64,000 nt of DNA. Origin: Bacillus sp. FJAT-52991 (lineage in GTDB: Bacteria > Bacillota > Bacilli > Bacillales > Domibacillaceae). The position numbers and the translations under genes were made by a program. Shown piece after piece: positions 8,808 to 18,484 of this stretch. The notes under the pieces are model-generated. The model saw only the letters and a list, made by a program, of their open reading frames with translations. It had not been told where the DNA came from and did no database searches. The first letter of the stretch is position 1; each line of letters opens with the position of its first letter. The DNA is taken from NCBI RefSeq assembly GCF_037201805.1, contig NZ_CP147404.1:1140001-1204000 (forward strand), written 5' to 3'.

Positions 8808-9961
8808 CTATTTTGTGTCTTCATGAATGCCTCGATGCGGTCTAATCCCTTTTGAAGCTGTTCCATAGAGCAGGCATAAGATAGTCGGAAATAGTCTTCA
8901 CCATATTCAGAAAAGGCACTGCCAGGAACGACCGCTACTTTTTGTTCAGTCGCCAATTTATAGCAGAAATCAAAAGATGTTTCTTCTATATGCGAAGGGA
9001 TTTTAATAAAAAAGTAAAAAGCCCCATCTGGTTTCACTACTTCAAAATTGAGAGAAGACAGGCGTTCGTATACATAATCACGTCTTTGTTTATATTGATC
9101 CCGCATAGGAAGAGCGTCATCTATTCCTGCTTCGACCGCTTCTAAAGCCGCCATTTGTGCAACGGATGAAGCACATGATACGTTATATTGATGGACTTTT
9201 AACATATGTTTTGCGATATTTTCGGGTGCAAATAAAAAGCCGATTCGCCATCCTGTCATCGCGTGTGATTTTGATAAGCCGTTTAAAACAATGGTTTGCT
9301 CTCTTAAAAAAGAAGCGATCGATATATGAGGGCGATCATACGTCAGCTCACTATAAATTTCATCCGCAATGATAAAGATATCTTTTCCACGTATTAAATC
9401 AGCAATCGCTTTTAATTCCTCTTCTGAAAGACCAACGCCTGTTGGATTAGATGGGTAAGGTAAGATAATGGCTTTCGTTTTTTCGCTAAGGGCAGGACGG
9501 ATTTTGTCAGCGGTTAGTTTAAACTCGCTATCGCGTGTATCAATCGTTGTTAAATGAGCCCCACACATATGAATAATTGGTTCGTAACCTGGATAAACAG
9601 GACCAGGAAGAATCACTTCATCTCCTGGAGAAAGAATCGTCCGTAAAGCGATATCGATCGCTTGGCTAGCGCCGACAGTTACGATGACCTCTGATTCTGG
9701 CGAATAAGTTAAAGCATATTTTTTATGTACATAGTTGGCTACAGCTGTTCGCAGTTCGATGTAGCCCGCATTATGAGTGTAAGTCGTATAATTGTTTTCA
9801 ATCGCTTTCATTCCTGCTGTTTTCACATGCTCTGGAGTAGGGAAGTCAGGTTGTCCAATGGTTAAAGAAATCATATCTTTTGTTCCGCTAACTAAATTAA
9901 AAAATTTGCGAATGCCTGATATTTGAATATTTTTAACTTTTTCGTTAATGCAATGTTCCAA
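8804..9961 (-). CDS. patA: N-acetyl-L,L-diaminopimelate aminotransferase PatA
   Basis: A PLP-dependent class I/II aminotransferase of 385 residues. It converts N-acetyl-2-amino-6-oxopimelate to N-acetyl-LL-diaminopimelate in lysine and cell-wall precursor synthesis. NPTGVGLS, the DEIYSEL aspartate and the PLP lysine Lys231 in GLSKSHAMTGWRIG are all visible. The assignment rests on strong resemblance to B. subtilis PatA and its place before cheV; aspartate aminotransferase-like enzymes are the alternative. TTG at 9961 is used, with AAAGGTGG nine bases upstream. The other steps, dapH and dapL, lie about 13 kb away. Confidence 0.87.
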   Translation of the reverse strand: MEHCINEKVKNIQISGIRKFFNLVSGTKDMISLTIGQPDFPTPEHVKTAGMKAIENNYTTYTHNAGYIELRTAVANYVHKKYALTYSPESEVIVTVGASQAIDIALRTILSPGDEVILPGPVYPGYEPIIHMCGAHLTTIDTRDSEFKLTADKIRPALSEKTKAIILPYPSNPTGVGLSEEELKAIADLIRGKDIFIIADEIYSELTYDRPHISIASFLREQTIVLNGLSKSHAMTGWRIGFLFAPENIAKHMLKVHQYNVSCASSVAQMAALEAVEAGIDDALPMRDQYKQRRDYVYERLSSLNFEVVKPDGAFYFFIKIPSHIEETSFDFCYKLATEQKVAVVPGSAFSEYGEDYFRLSYACSMEQLQKGLDRIEAFMKTQNR

Positions 9962-10055
9962 AGAGAATCGCCACCTTTATATATATATGCTATTGTATCA
10001 TTGAAAAGGCCTTAGCGGATAATCAAAAAGATAGAGAAAGCTTGGAGAGACAATA

Positions 10056-11051
10056 ATGATTAGAACTTGTGTGTTAAAAACAAATGGTGAATTACTATAT
10101 GACCTACCTTTAGAACATATCAACAACGAAGAGATTGAGTGGTACTGGATCGACTTTGCGGAGCCAAATGACAAGGAGAAAGAGCTCTTGAGTCATGCTT
10201 TTCAATTCCATCCATTGGCTATTGAAGATTGTCTAGATCAGTTGATTGGTCGCCCTAAACTTGATTTTTATGATCAATATTATTTCTTTCTCGTTCATGC
10301 TTTAGATCCAAAAACATATGAAGCTAGAGAGGTCGATGTATTTATTAATGATCGGATGATCGTCACTTTCCATAACATTTCGGTTTCTGAATTGAATCAT
10401 GTATGGGAGGAATTAAAAGGAAACGGAAAGCTGAGACAAGGTCCAGTATTTATTTTCCATCGGCTCATTGATCGTTTTGTCGATGAATTATTCCCCCCTG
10501 TCTACCATATTGAAGATCAGTTGAATAGAGTTGATGAGGAAACGGATAACTATTCAGGGAATGAATTAATTGATCGTCTATTTGATATTCGTCACGATAT
10601 GGCTAAATTAAGACAATCCATTTTTCCAATGAGGGATCTTGTTTATCGAATGTTAAATTCAACAAGGCTGGAATTTATGAATGAGCATCAAATTTATTTT
10701 CGTGATGTATATGATCATTTGTTAAAGCTTGCTGAAATGCTTGAGTCTTATCGCGACTTTTCCTCTGATTTACGAGATAATTATGTGTCGGTCAACTCGA
10801 ATAAAATGAATAATATTATGATGACGTTGACAGTTATTACAACTATTTTCATGCCATTGACATTCATAGCAGGAATTTACGGAATGAATTTTAAATATAT
10901 GCCTGAGTTGCAATATCGCTACGGTTATTTTATTGTCATCGGTATAATGTTCACCATTGCTCTGTTTATGGTTACTATGTTCAATAAGAAAGGATGGTTA
11001 CGCATCACCAAAAAACAGAGGAAATCCAGAAGAAAGATTACATTTAAATAG
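10056..11051 (+). CDS. corA: CorA family magnesium/divalent cation channel
   Basis: A 331-residue protein with the CorA layout: a long cytoplasmic alpha/beta domain with helical stalk, then two C-terminal membrane helices. The signature YGMN is at residues 275-278, right after the first helix (TVITTIFMPLTFIAGI). The extracellular loop carries MPE, typical of bacterial CorA. It mediates Mg2+ uptake as a pentamer. The basic C-terminal tail is common. It has its own start region with GGAGAG and is divergent from patA. Confidence 0.92.
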   Translation: MIRTCVLKTNGELLYDLPLEHINNEEIEWYWIDFAEPNDKEKELLSHAFQFHPLAIEDCLDQLIGRPKLDFYDQYYFFLVHALDPKTYEAREVDVFINDRMIVTFHNISVSELNHVWEELKGNGKLRQGPVFIFHRLIDRFVDELFPPVYHIEDQLNRVDEETDNYSGNELIDRLFDIRHDMAKLRQSIFPMRDLVYRMLNSTRLEFMNEHQIYFRDVYDHLLKLAEMLESYRDFSSDLRDNYVSVNSNKMNNIMMTLTVITTIFMPLTFIAGIYGMNFKYMPELQYRYGYFIVIGIMFTIALFMVTMFNKKGWLRITKKQRKSRRKITFK

Positions 11052-11190
11052 GAAAAAGCTATGAGATAAAAAAGAACGGAGCTTTGTTAAATTTTTTTTA
11101 ACATAATGTTAATAAATATAAAGATTTCTACAGCATACGTCGAAAGAAATCATGATATAGTAAAATAAAGAGTAGGAGGACAAAAGCCTT

Positions 11191-12093
11191 ATGAGTAATG
11201 AACAAGGAATTTTATTAGAAAGTGGTACAAATGAACTTGAAATTGTTGAATTTGAAGTACAAAATAATAAATATGGAATAAATGTCATAAAAGTGAAGGA
11301 AATTATTCAACCTTTGCCAATCACATTAATTCCTCACTCACATGAACATATTGAAGGGGTTATTCAACTTCGGGGAGAAGTTCTTCCGGTCATTAATATG
11401 GCAAAAGTTCTTGGGGTGCCGGTAGTGAAAGATGATTCAACTGATAAGTACATAGTGACCGAGTTTAATAAGCAAAAAGCAGTATTTCATGTTCAAAATG
11501 TAACGCGTATTCACCGGATTTCTTGGGAGGATATTGACAAGCCGTCGGATATGTATCAAGGTGGTAACAATCAAGTGATTGGCGTTGTTAAGATTAGCGG
11601 TCAAATGATTCTCCTGCTTGATTTTGAAAAAATTATCCTTGATATCAATCCTGAATCAGGTATACATGTTGGACAAATTAAGCAATTAGGAGCTAGAGAT
11701 CGCTCCACTAAAAATATTGTGGCAGCAGAAGATTCACCGCTACTAAGAAAATTACTTCATGATACATTATCTGAAGCAGGTTATGAAAATGTTGAATTTT
11801 TTGAGAATGGAAAGCTCGCCTATGATTATTTAGAATCAGTTGCCGCTGAGTTTGAGATTGAAGAAAAGGTTCAATTAGTTATTACAGATATTGAAATGCC
11901 GAAAATGGATGGCCATCATTTAACAAGAAGAGTGAAAGAGCATCCAGTATTAAAACAGCTTCCTGTCATTATCTTCTCTTCATTAATTACGGAAGACCTT
12001 CGTCATAAAGGAGATGGAGTTGGAGCAGATGCTCAAGTAAGTAAGCCTGAGATTGCTGAATTAGTAAAGAATATTGACCGGTTAGTGTTGTAA
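11191..12093 (+). CDS. cheV: Chemotaxis coupling protein CheV
   Basis: A CheW-like coupling domain (residues about 15-155) is fused to a response-regulator receiver domain (about 170-300). Receiver residues are E180/D181, the phospho-acceptor Asp233 in VITDIEMPKMDG, and the lysine in VSKPE. CheV links chemoreceptors to CheA and helps adaptation. The length of 300 residues fits B. subtilis CheV. The neighbours patA and kre are as in B. subtilis. An AGGAGG site precedes the ATG. A strong terminator follows. Confidence 0.96.
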   Translation: MSNEQGILLESGTNELEIVEFEVQNNKYGINVIKVKEIIQPLPITLIPHSHEHIEGVIQLRGEVLPVINMAKVLGVPVVKDDSTDKYIVTEFNKQKAVFHVQNVTRIHRISWEDIDKPSDMYQGGNNQVIGVVKISGQMILLLDFEKIILDINPESGIHVGQIKQLGARDRSTKNIVAAEDSPLLRKLLHDTLSEAGYENVEFFENGKLAYDYLESVAAEFEIEEKVQLVITDIEMPKMDGHHLTRRVKEHPVLKQLPVIIFSSLITEDLRHKGDGVGADAQVSKPEIAELVKNIDRLVL

Positions 12094-12108
12094 GGATTGA
12101 AATAGAAG

Positions 12109-12140
12109 AAAAACACCGGTTGTTATAGCCGGTGTTTTTT
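12109..12140. terminator. Bidirectional terminator between cheV and kre
   Basis: A stem AAACACCGG / CCGGTGTTT with a short loop and T-runs on both strands, between convergent genes. Confidence 0.87.
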
Positions 12141-12168
12141 GAAGAAAGTATTCGCTGTTTAATAGCCG

Positions 12169-12642
12169 TTAATAATAAGATTGACCAAGAGGTTTAAAAA
12201 CAGGCTGTTTATATTGTTTCTTGCTATATGAAGGGTTGGCGTGTTTTTCCTTCATGCCGGTATAGGCTTGAAGAATTTTCTTTGCTTCCATCAAATTCAT
12301 GTTTGACCGAGGATTTCGTGTTTTTTGATCCAAGCGACCGAAATGAGGAAGGTTGTGGAAATCTTCCTTGCAAGGCGGCATATGAAAAGTGTACGCTCCG
12401 CAAGTAACAAGTACATCAGACTGCTGTTGACTGTTTTTGGGATTGTTGGAAAAGTGTAAACCAGTTTTTTTAGCTCGACCTTCCTGTATCATTCTAATCA
12501 ATGCTTTTTTCTTCAATGAGTATAAAAATTTCGGGTTCATGGCGGTTTTAGCGTGCCGATTGACAGTAAAGATTGCTTGAGCGAGGTTCACGGTAGATGG
12601 AGAGTGAGGGAGAGATTCGTTTTGACTATTTGGATTATTCAA
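12169..12642 (-). CDS. kre: Kre/YkyB family protein
   Basis: A 157-residue basic protein. The segments IFTVNRHAKTA, LHFSNNP and SQQQSDVLV match B. subtilis YkyB, now called Kre, a negative regulator of comK mRNA and competence. The position next to cheV is also conserved. The N-terminal 15 residues are Ser/Asn/Pro-rich and probably disordered. TTG at 12642 is supported by AAAGGAG eight bases upstream. The comK link is known for B. subtilis only and is inferred here. Confidence 0.88.
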   Translation of the reverse strand: MNNPNSQNESLPHSPSTVNLAQAIFTVNRHAKTAMNPKFLYSLKKKALIRMIQEGRAKKTGLHFSNNPKNSQQQSDVLVTCGAYTFHMPPCKEDFHNLPHFGRLDQKTRNPRSNMNLMEAKKILQAYTGMKEKHANPSYSKKQYKQPVFKPLGQSYY

Positions 12643-12772
12643 TGAAAAGACTCCTTTCGCACTATTTTTTCATTATTATATCTTGTTTTTTTCTTTATGG
12701 AAAGAGAATCCCATGTTTTAACTCATATTTTTTCGTGAAAAATAGATTTAAAAAAAGAGAGTAGTGTTGCAA

Positions 12773-14299
12773 ATGATCAAAAATAATAAAATCTCCATTA
12801 TTGATATTGGTTCAAACACCGTGCGTCTTGTCATTTATGACATTAGTCATTCTGGGTTTGAAGAAGTGGAAAATGTAAAAGCTCCGATTCGTTTAGGAAG
12901 ATATTTAGATAACAACAAATGGCTGTCTGAAGAAGGAATCCAAGCTTTAAAGGATGTATTACATAGCTTTAAAGAAATATTAGATAGTTACGGCGTTTAT
13001 GAAGTGGAGTGTACAGCCACTGCTGCTGTACGCCAAGCATCGAATAGAGACGAAGTGTTAAAAGAAATCAAAGAAGAGATCGGCTTTGATATTCGAATTT
13101 TGTCTGGAGAAGAAGAAGCTTATTACGGTTTTACTGCTGTGACTCAAACGATGAATCTTGATTCGGGATTATCCATTGATATTGGAGGAGCAAGTACGGA
13201 AATTACCTATTTTGAGAATCGACAATTAATTGAGTCGCATAGTTTTCCTTTTGGTGCTGTTACGTTAAAGGAGCAATTCCTTAAAGGAAATGGTATGTCA
13301 GAATGTGAACAAAAAGAACTCATCTCCTATATCGAAAATCAGTTTGCTCAATTTCCTTGGATCAAAAATAATGGAGGGTCGATCGTCTCTATTGGAGGAA
13401 GCGGTCGAAACCTTGCAAATGTAGATCAAATCAAAAGGAACTACCCATCACTTGGCGTACATGGATATGAAATGTCGGTCGAAACGATTAAAGAGTTGCG
13501 AAATGAATTTTCCGATATGTCCCATGAAGAGCTAGAAAAAGTAGATGGTCTTTCTAAAGAAAGAGCGGATCTTATTTTGCCAGCATTAGAAGTTTTTTAT
13601 CAATTGTTGCTACATTCTAAATCAAAGCAAATAATCATTAGCTCTAAAGGGCTAAGAGATGGCGTGATTATGGAGAGGCTATTGAAGAAAAAGGCAGAAA
13701 CTGAACAAGAAGTGAAAGAGCAAGGCACTAATCGTCTGTTACATAGTTATCAAAAAAATGAACAAGGTTTTAAACAAGTGGCCATACTAGCCAAACAACT
13801 AATAGCCCAAATGAAAAAGATAAAAGCGATACAGATAAGTAAAGAAGATGAATATCTCGTTCATCAAGCGGCGCTATTGTTTTATCTTGGAGAATATATT
13901 TCTAGTAGTTCAAAAGGTCCTAACACATTCTACCTATTAACCAATTCTATCTTTGATGGGTATTCGCATAAAGAAAAAGTGAAAATCTCGATATTGGCTT
14001 CTTTTACTAACAACTCGGCCTTTAAGCAAAATATAGAGCCGTATAAAGAGTGGTTTACGAAAGAAGAGTTTCAACAAATGAGAGAACGTGGGGCGTTACT
14101 CAAGCTTTGCTACAGTTTGAATAGCACAAAAAGAAATGTAGTCGAAGAAATTCAAGTTTGTAAAAAGGATGGTACAATGGAAGTAACTGTGTTTTGTAAC
14201 AAAAACTATTTAGCTGAGCAATATCAAAGTGAGAAACAAAAAAGACATTTAGAAAAAGCTTTACAGTTACCTATTCAACTTATTTTTATTAGACAATAA
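12773..14299 (+). CDS. ppx: Exopolyphosphatase (Ppx/GppA family with HD-like C-terminus)
   Basis: It removes terminal phosphate from inorganic polyphosphate. The ASKHA-fold motif IIDIGSNTVRLVIYD sits at the N-terminus. The second phosphate loop is LSIDIGGASTE, and SIGGSGRNLA lies near residue 200. The C-terminal ~190 residues form the helical HD-like domain of long exopolyphosphatases. ATG at 12773 matches family starts; GTG at 12764 and TTG at 12767 are closer to a weak GAGAG site and are possible. It lies 21 bases before ppk, so both are surely co-transcribed. Confidence 0.92.
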   Translation: MIKNNKISIIDIGSNTVRLVIYDISHSGFEEVENVKAPIRLGRYLDNNKWLSEEGIQALKDVLHSFKEILDSYGVYEVECTATAAVRQASNRDEVLKEIKEEIGFDIRILSGEEEAYYGFTAVTQTMNLDSGLSIDIGGASTEITYFENRQLIESHSFPFGAVTLKEQFLKGNGMSECEQKELISYIENQFAQFPWIKNNGGSIVSIGGSGRNLANVDQIKRNYPSLGVHGYEMSVETIKELRNEFSDMSHEELEKVDGLSKERADLILPALEVFYQLLLHSKSKQIIISSKGLRDGVIMERLLKKKAETEQEVKEQGTNRLLHSYQKNEQGFKQVAILAKQLIAQMKKIKAIQISKEDEYLVHQAALLFYLGEYISSSSKGPNTFYLLTNSIFDGYSHKEKVKISILASFTNNSAFKQNIEPYKEWFTKEEFQQMRERGALLKLCYSLNSTKRNVVEEIQVCKKDGTMEVTVFCNKNYLAEQYQSEKQKRHLEKALQLPIQLIFIRQ

Positions 14300-14320
14300 A
14301 AAAACAAGAAGGTGCAAATC

Positions 14321-16423
14321 ATGGGGGAAAACATGAAGACGGATTTATCAAGTCCACAGTATTATAATAACCGAGAATTAAGTTGGCTGGCTTTCAATGA
14401 AAGGGTTCTTCAGGAAGCATCGGATCATCAAAGTCCATTGCTTGAGAAGTTGAAATTCCTTGGAATTTTCAGCTCGAATTTGGATGAGTTTTTCATGGTA
14501 CGCGTAGCTGGATTGAAGGACCAAGTGAAAGCCGGCTTTAATAAGCCAGAGAATAAAGCGGGTCTTACACCAAAGCAGCAATTAAATGCGATTTGCCAAA
14601 AGACACAATCCTTAGTGGAGCGTCAATATGAAGTATTCAATAAAGAGATCTTACCTAATTTGAATAAAGAAGGGTTTCATGTAGTACCGGTAGAGAAATT
14701 AAATAAAGACCAGCTTGAATTTCTTCAAGCTTATTTTGATAATGAAATTTTCCCAGTATTGACGCCAATGGCGATTGATGCGTATCGTCCGTTTCCTATG
14801 TTATTAAATAAAAGTATCAACTTGCTTGTCATGCTAGAAAATGAAGAACCGGACGCTGAAAGTGATTGCGTGGCGATTGTTCAAGTGCCATCTGTACTAG
14901 GTCGAACGATACAAGTACCGGCCGAGGACGGTGAATATTCCTATGTCTTACTTGAGAGCGTGTTGCAATATTTTGTGAGTAGAATTTTCAAAGGCTTTAA
15001 AGTGAAATCGACCAATATTTTTAGAATTACACGCAATGCAGATTTGACGATTCATGAAGAGGGAGCTCGTGATCTTCTGCTAGAAATAGAAAAAGAATTA
15101 AAAAAACGCAAATGGGGTTCAGCCGTCCGCTTGGAAATGAAAGGAGAAGATTTAGATCAAGAAGGTCTCGATTATTTGCTAGATGAGTTAGAAATTCATC
15201 ATAAAGATGTATACAAAATTGACGGCCCACTCGATTTAACATTCTTGTTTTCATTTGCGAAGAAGCTGCAGGATATTCGTGAAGATCTTGCCTATGAAAC
15301 ATTTATTCCTCAACCGCCATTTGATTTACATTCGGGAGAAGATATTTTCGAGAAAGCACAGCAACAGGATTTGCTTTTCTATCACCCATATGAATCCTTT
15401 GAACCGATCGTTGAATTTGTTTCACAAGCTGCGGATGATCCTACGGTGTTAGCTATTAAACAAACATTGTATCGTGTAAGTGGAGATTCACCTGTTATCG
15501 AAGCATTAAAACGCGCAGCAGAAAAAGGAAAACAAGTAACAGTGCTTGTAGAATTAAAAGCGCGTTTTGATGAAGAAAAGAATGTTCATTGGGCAAAAGA
15601 GCTAGAAAAAGCAGGCTGTCATGTTATTTATGGCATGCATAACTTAAAAACTCACAGCAAGATTACACTCGTTGTTCGTAAGCGCAATGGCAAAATTGAA
15701 CGATTCGTTCATTTAGGAACAGGCAACTATAATGATCAAACAGCTAAGTTATATACTGATCATGGTCTCATCACGTCAAAAAAGAAATTCGGTATCGATG
15801 CGACTAACTTCTTTAACTATTTAAGTGGTTACACTGAAAAGCCAACCTATAATCACCTTGTGGTTGCGCCTTACAATATTCAGGAGGAATTTATTCGTTT
15901 AATTGATGAAGAAATTTTGTGTCATAAAAAACATGGAAATGGGCATATTATTGCTAAAATGAATTCATTGACGGATAAGACACTGATTATGAAATTGTAT
16001 GAAGCATCTTGTGCAGGTGTGAAGGTAGAATGTATTATTCGTGGTATTTGCTGTCTCCGTCCAGGCATTCCAGGTGTTAGTGAAAATATTCGTGTAACAA
16101 GTATCGTTGGTCGCTTTTTAGAACATAGTCGTATTTACTACTTCCACCATAATGGAGAAAGTAAAGTGTATTTATCCTCAGCCGATATGATGACACGCAA
16201 TATGATCAAACGTGTTGAAATATTATTCCCGATTTTTGATGGCGTATTAAAGCATCGTATCGTTCAGTTTTTAAATCTTCAGCTGAGCGACAATGTGAAA
16301 GCCCGCTATCAAGATAATGAAGGCAATTATCATTATGTTGAACGTCAAGAAGGAGACGTCGTTATCGACAGCCAAGCGGAATGTTTAAAGGCAGTTTATC
16401 GCATTCGTGAGGACGAAGAATAA
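14321..16423 (+). CDS. ppk: Polyphosphate kinase 1
   Basis: PPK1 builds polyphosphate from ATP through a phosphohistidine. The 700-residue protein has the N-terminal helical domain ([14 protein letters not shown]), the [14 protein letters not shown] motif, and two phospholipase D-like domains. [26 protein letters not shown] and the first active-site histidine in [12 protein letters not shown] are present. The second histidine region is [15 protein letters not shown] at 14321 has AAGAAGGTG seven bases upstream. The stop codon lies inside the ATAAA boundary of repeat copy B. As I recall, B. subtilis has no ppk at this place, so the ppx-ppk pair is an insertion relative to it. Confidence 0.96.
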   Translation: MGENMKTDLSSPQYYNNRELSWLAFNERVLQEASDHQSPLLEKLKFLGIFSSNLDEFFMVRVAGLKDQVKAGFNKPENKAGLTPKQQLNAICQKTQSLVERQYEVFNKEILPNLNKEGFHVVPVEKLNKDQLEFLQAYFDNEIFPVLTPMAIDAYRPFPMLLNKSINLLVMLENEEPDAESDCVAIVQVPSVLGRTIQVPAEDGEYSYVLLESVLQYFVSRIFKGFKVKSTNIFRITRNADLTIHEEGARDLLLEIEKELKKRKWGSAVRLEMKGEDLDQEGLDYLLDELEIHHKDVYKIDGPLDLTFLFSFAKKLQDIREDLAYETFIPQPPFDLHSGEDIFEKAQQQDLLFYHPYESFEPIVEFVSQAADDPTVLAIKQTLYRVSGDSPVIEALKRAAEKGKQVTVLVELKARFDEEKNVHWAKELEKAGCHVIYGMHNLKTHSKITLVVRKRNGKIERFVHLGTGNYNDQTAKLYTDHGLITSKKKFGIDATNFFNYLSGYTEKPTYNHLVVAPYNIQEEFIRLIDEEILCHKKHGNGHIIAKMNSLTDKTLIMKLYEASCAGVKVECIIRGICCLRPGIPGVSENIRVTSIVGRFLEHSRIYYFHHNGESKVYLSSADMMTRNMIKRVEILFPIFDGVLKHRIVQFLNLQLSDNVKARYQDNEGNYHYVERQEGDVVIDSQAECLKAVYRIREDEE

Positions 16424-16578
16424 AGTGAAACTTCAATCAGTGGGGGTTTTCTTCACCCCCCACTGATTGTTAGTTGAACGGATCGGGCGTTTACGGGCTG
16501 TTGATCCCCCACCTACATAACTACGTTCCTTCTGCCATGTTGAGGTGGGGGTCTTACAGCCCGTTAATGCGGGATAAA
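16420..16578 (+). repeat. bcr1-like interspersed repeat, copy B
   Basis: A 159-bp copy bounded by ATAAA at 16420-16424 and ATAAA at 16574-16578, which looks like a target duplication. Hairpin 1 is CAATCAGTGGGGG / CCCCCACTGATTG. A conserved linker TTGAACGGATCGGGCG follows. Hairpin 2 pairs CGGGCTG with CAGCCCG and CCCCCACCT with AGGTGGGGG. It starts at the ppk stop codon and ends about 100 bases before crcB. Orientation relative to the preceding gene is the same as in copy A. Confidence 0.88.
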
Positions 16579-16678
16579 CATTTGTTGCTAGTATAATCCG
16601 ACAAGAGCTAGATTTCCCACTAAAACATTGTGTTTGGAGGTGGTGAAATTTGGCTCTTTTAAATGGAAGGAATCAAAA

Positions 16679-17032
16679 ATGAATATTTTATTGGTAGCTG
16701 CTGGTGGGGCTGTAGGCGCCGTATTTCGCTATTTGCTAAGTGGATTGAATGGAAGTTTCTTTCCTTTTGGTACATTGCTCGTCAATATAGCAGGAAGCTT
16801 CATTTTAGGTATTGTTACTGCTCGAGTCATCAGTAAAAGAATGAAAAAAGAAACGTCATTATTTTATGGCACCGGGTTTTGTGGTGGTTTTACAACAATG
16901 TCCACTTTCTCTAAGGAAGCGGTGGAACTGTGGCAAACGGATACTCTATTAAGTGCTCTTTATGTGACGATTACATTAATTACAGGAATAATAGCTAGTT
17001 CGATTGGGTTAAGAATGGGGAGAGGGACGTAA
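16679..17032 (+). CDS. crcB1: Fluoride channel subunit CrcB/Fluc 1
   Basis: A 117-residue, four-helix membrane protein that exports fluoride. Family motifs are GGAVGAVFRYLLS, the asparagine in FGTLLVNIAGSF, and GFCGGFTTMSTFS with the phenylalanine box and central Na+-site region. ATG at 16679 is supported by GGAAGG eight bases before it. It overlaps the second crcB by one base, so a paired heterodimeric channel is likely, as in other Bacillaceae. I found no fluoride riboswitch upstream. Confidence 0.93.
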   Translation: MNILLVAAGGAVGAVFRYLLSGLNGSFFPFGTLLVNIAGSFILGIVTARVISKRMKKETSLFYGTGFCGGFTTMSTFSKEAVELWQTDTLLSALYVTITLITGIIASSIGLRMGRGT

Positions 17033-17367
17033 TGGATATGATGATTGTAGCTGCTGGTGGAGCCATAGGAGCGGTTTTTCGTTATTTGATTAGTTTGTTG
17101 GTTTCTAATACCAATAGCCCCTTCCCATTTGGTGCTCTCATTGTTAACTTAGTAGGTAGCTTTTTGCTTGGATGGGTTGCTTCTTCTCTCTCCGTTAACT
17201 ATCAATTGTTTATTGGAACAGGTGTGTTAGGAGGGTTCACGACTTTTTCAACTTTTAGTGTAGAAGCTGCATCATTATACGAGAAAAATTTACTGTTGTT
17301 CACAATATATTTGTTACTGACGATCATTGGATCTATTCTTCTTTTTAACTTTGCTTCATCATTATAA
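17032..17367 (+). CDS. crcB2: Fluoride channel subunit CrcB/Fluc 2
   Basis: A 111-residue paralogue of the preceding gene with GGAIGAVFRYLIS, FGALIVNLVGSFLLG and GVLGGFTTFSTFS. Its ATG overlaps the stop of crcB1 (TAATG), which indicates translational coupling. Two divergent subunits would build an asymmetric dual-topology dimer. Confidence 0.93.
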   Translation: MDMMIVAAGGAIGAVFRYLISLLVSNTNSPFPFGALIVNLVGSFLLGWVASSLSVNYQLFIGTGVLGGFTTFSTFSVEAASLYEKNLLLFTIYLLLTIIGSILLFNFASSL

Positions 17368-17714
17368 AAAGCAAATATTTATGAAGAGGTTTCTAAAGTG
17401 ACGATTGTAATTTCTAATACCGACAAAAACCGAAATGGGAGTCTTGTTGTTCCAAGTCCTCGGTTTATGTATAAGGTTAAATGTTTGTTTCTAGGGACTT
17501 CATATTGCCCCTCTATGTACCGCTGTGCATAAGTAGGGGGTGATCAAAGCTCTTATAATCGGCAACTGGACTTGCCCTCCGTGGGAATGTCCGCTAAGTT
17601 GCAAATGGATACATTAAATCTCTCAAAGACTAAATTATTAGAATATTATAAAATATGATAAGATAATATTGAGTGATTATTCATTTATTATTAATAGCAA
17701 ACGGGGGAGATGGG
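17368..17714 (+). other. Gene-free, strongly hairpin-forming stretch before fadH
   Basis: No gene is apparent. Four pairings can be drawn: AACCGA/TCGGTT (17428-17465), AAGTCCT/AGGGACTT (17454-17500), CCCCT/AGGGG with ATGTAC/GTGCAT inside (17508-17539), and GCAACTGGAC/GTCC..AGTTGC (17562-17602). The first two share bases at 17460, so they may be alternative folds. None ends in a clear T-run. It does not match a riboswitch consensus that I know. Confidence 0.4.
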
Positions 17715-18479
17715 ATGAAAGGTAAAGTTGTGATTGTTACTGGTGGTTCTAGTGGAATGGGGAAATACATGGCGAAGAGGTTTCTGGAAGAAGGGGCAAA
17801 GGTAGTGATTTCTGCTCGAAGTGAAGACAAGTTGCAGGCTGCAAAAGAAGAGATAGACACAGGGAATGGACATTTGTTGACGGTCCCAATGGATGTGCGT
17901 AACCCAGAGGATGTTCAGCGGTTGGTAGAAGCGACTAGTCAACATTTTGGTACGATTGATCATCTTGTGAATAATGCGGCTGGAAACTTTATTGTTCCTG
18001 CTGAAAAGCTTTCCGTCAATGGATGGAACTCGGTCATTGATATTGTATTGAATGGAACGTTTTATTGTTCCAGTGCGGTAGGGAATTACTGGATTAAACA
18101 TGGAATTAAAGGTAGTATAATAAACATCGTAGCTACGTATGCGTGGAATGCAGGAGCTGGTGTGATCCATTCAGCGGCTGCGAAGGCAGGTGTTTTGTCA
18201 ATGACGAGAACGCTAGCAGTCGAGTGGGGACATAAGTATGGCATTCGAACAAACGCGATTGCTCCAGGTCCAATTGAACGAACTGGAGGAGCGGAAAAAC
18301 TTTGGGAATCAGAAGAAGCGGCGAAAAGAACGCTTCAAAGTGTACCTCTTCATCGGTTAGGGAAACCGGAAGAAATTGCAGGTCTAGCTCTTTATTTATT
18401 TTCGGATGAGGCTGCTTATATAAACGGTGAATGTGTGACGATGGATGGTGGGCAATGGTTAAACCGTTATCCTTTTTAA
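17715..18479 (+). CDS. fadH: Short-chain dehydrogenase, probable 2,4-dienoyl-CoA reductase FadH
   Basis: A 254-residue SDR enzyme with the intact cofactor motif VTGGSSGMGK near the N-terminus and NNAAGNFIVP. The active-site stretch VIHSAAAKAGV keeps the lysine but has Ser where classical SDRs have Tyr, as in 2,4-dienoyl-CoA reductases of fatty acid beta-oxidation. Size, motifs and position before ykuI match B. subtilis YkuF/FadH. ATG at 17715 follows GGGGGAG. An upstream in-frame extension lacks a ribosome binding site and is rejected. Confidence 0.9.
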   Translation: MKGKVVIVTGGSSGMGKYMAKRFLEEGAKVVISARSEDKLQAAKEEIDTGNGHLLTVPMDVRNPEDVQRLVEATSQHFGTIDHLVNNAAGNFIVPAEKLSVNGWNSVIDIVLNGTFYCSSAVGNYWIKHGIKGSIINIVATYAWNAGAGVIHSAAAKAGVLSMTRTLAVEWGHKYGIRTNAIAPGPIERTGGAEKLWESEEAAKRTLQSVPLHRLGKPEEIAGLALYLFSDEAAYINGECVTMDGGQWLNRYPF

Positions 18480-18484
18480 TGGTA

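Noticed and set aside
16579..16678. Possible fluoride riboswitch upstream of crcB1
   Set aside because: The expected GGnGATGG...TTCGCC core is absent; only the tail of the repeat and a ribosome binding site are visible.
17673..17714. N-terminal extension of FadH by 14 residues
   Set aside because: It lies upstream of the GGGGGAG site, and the SDR family starts at MKGKVVIVTGG.
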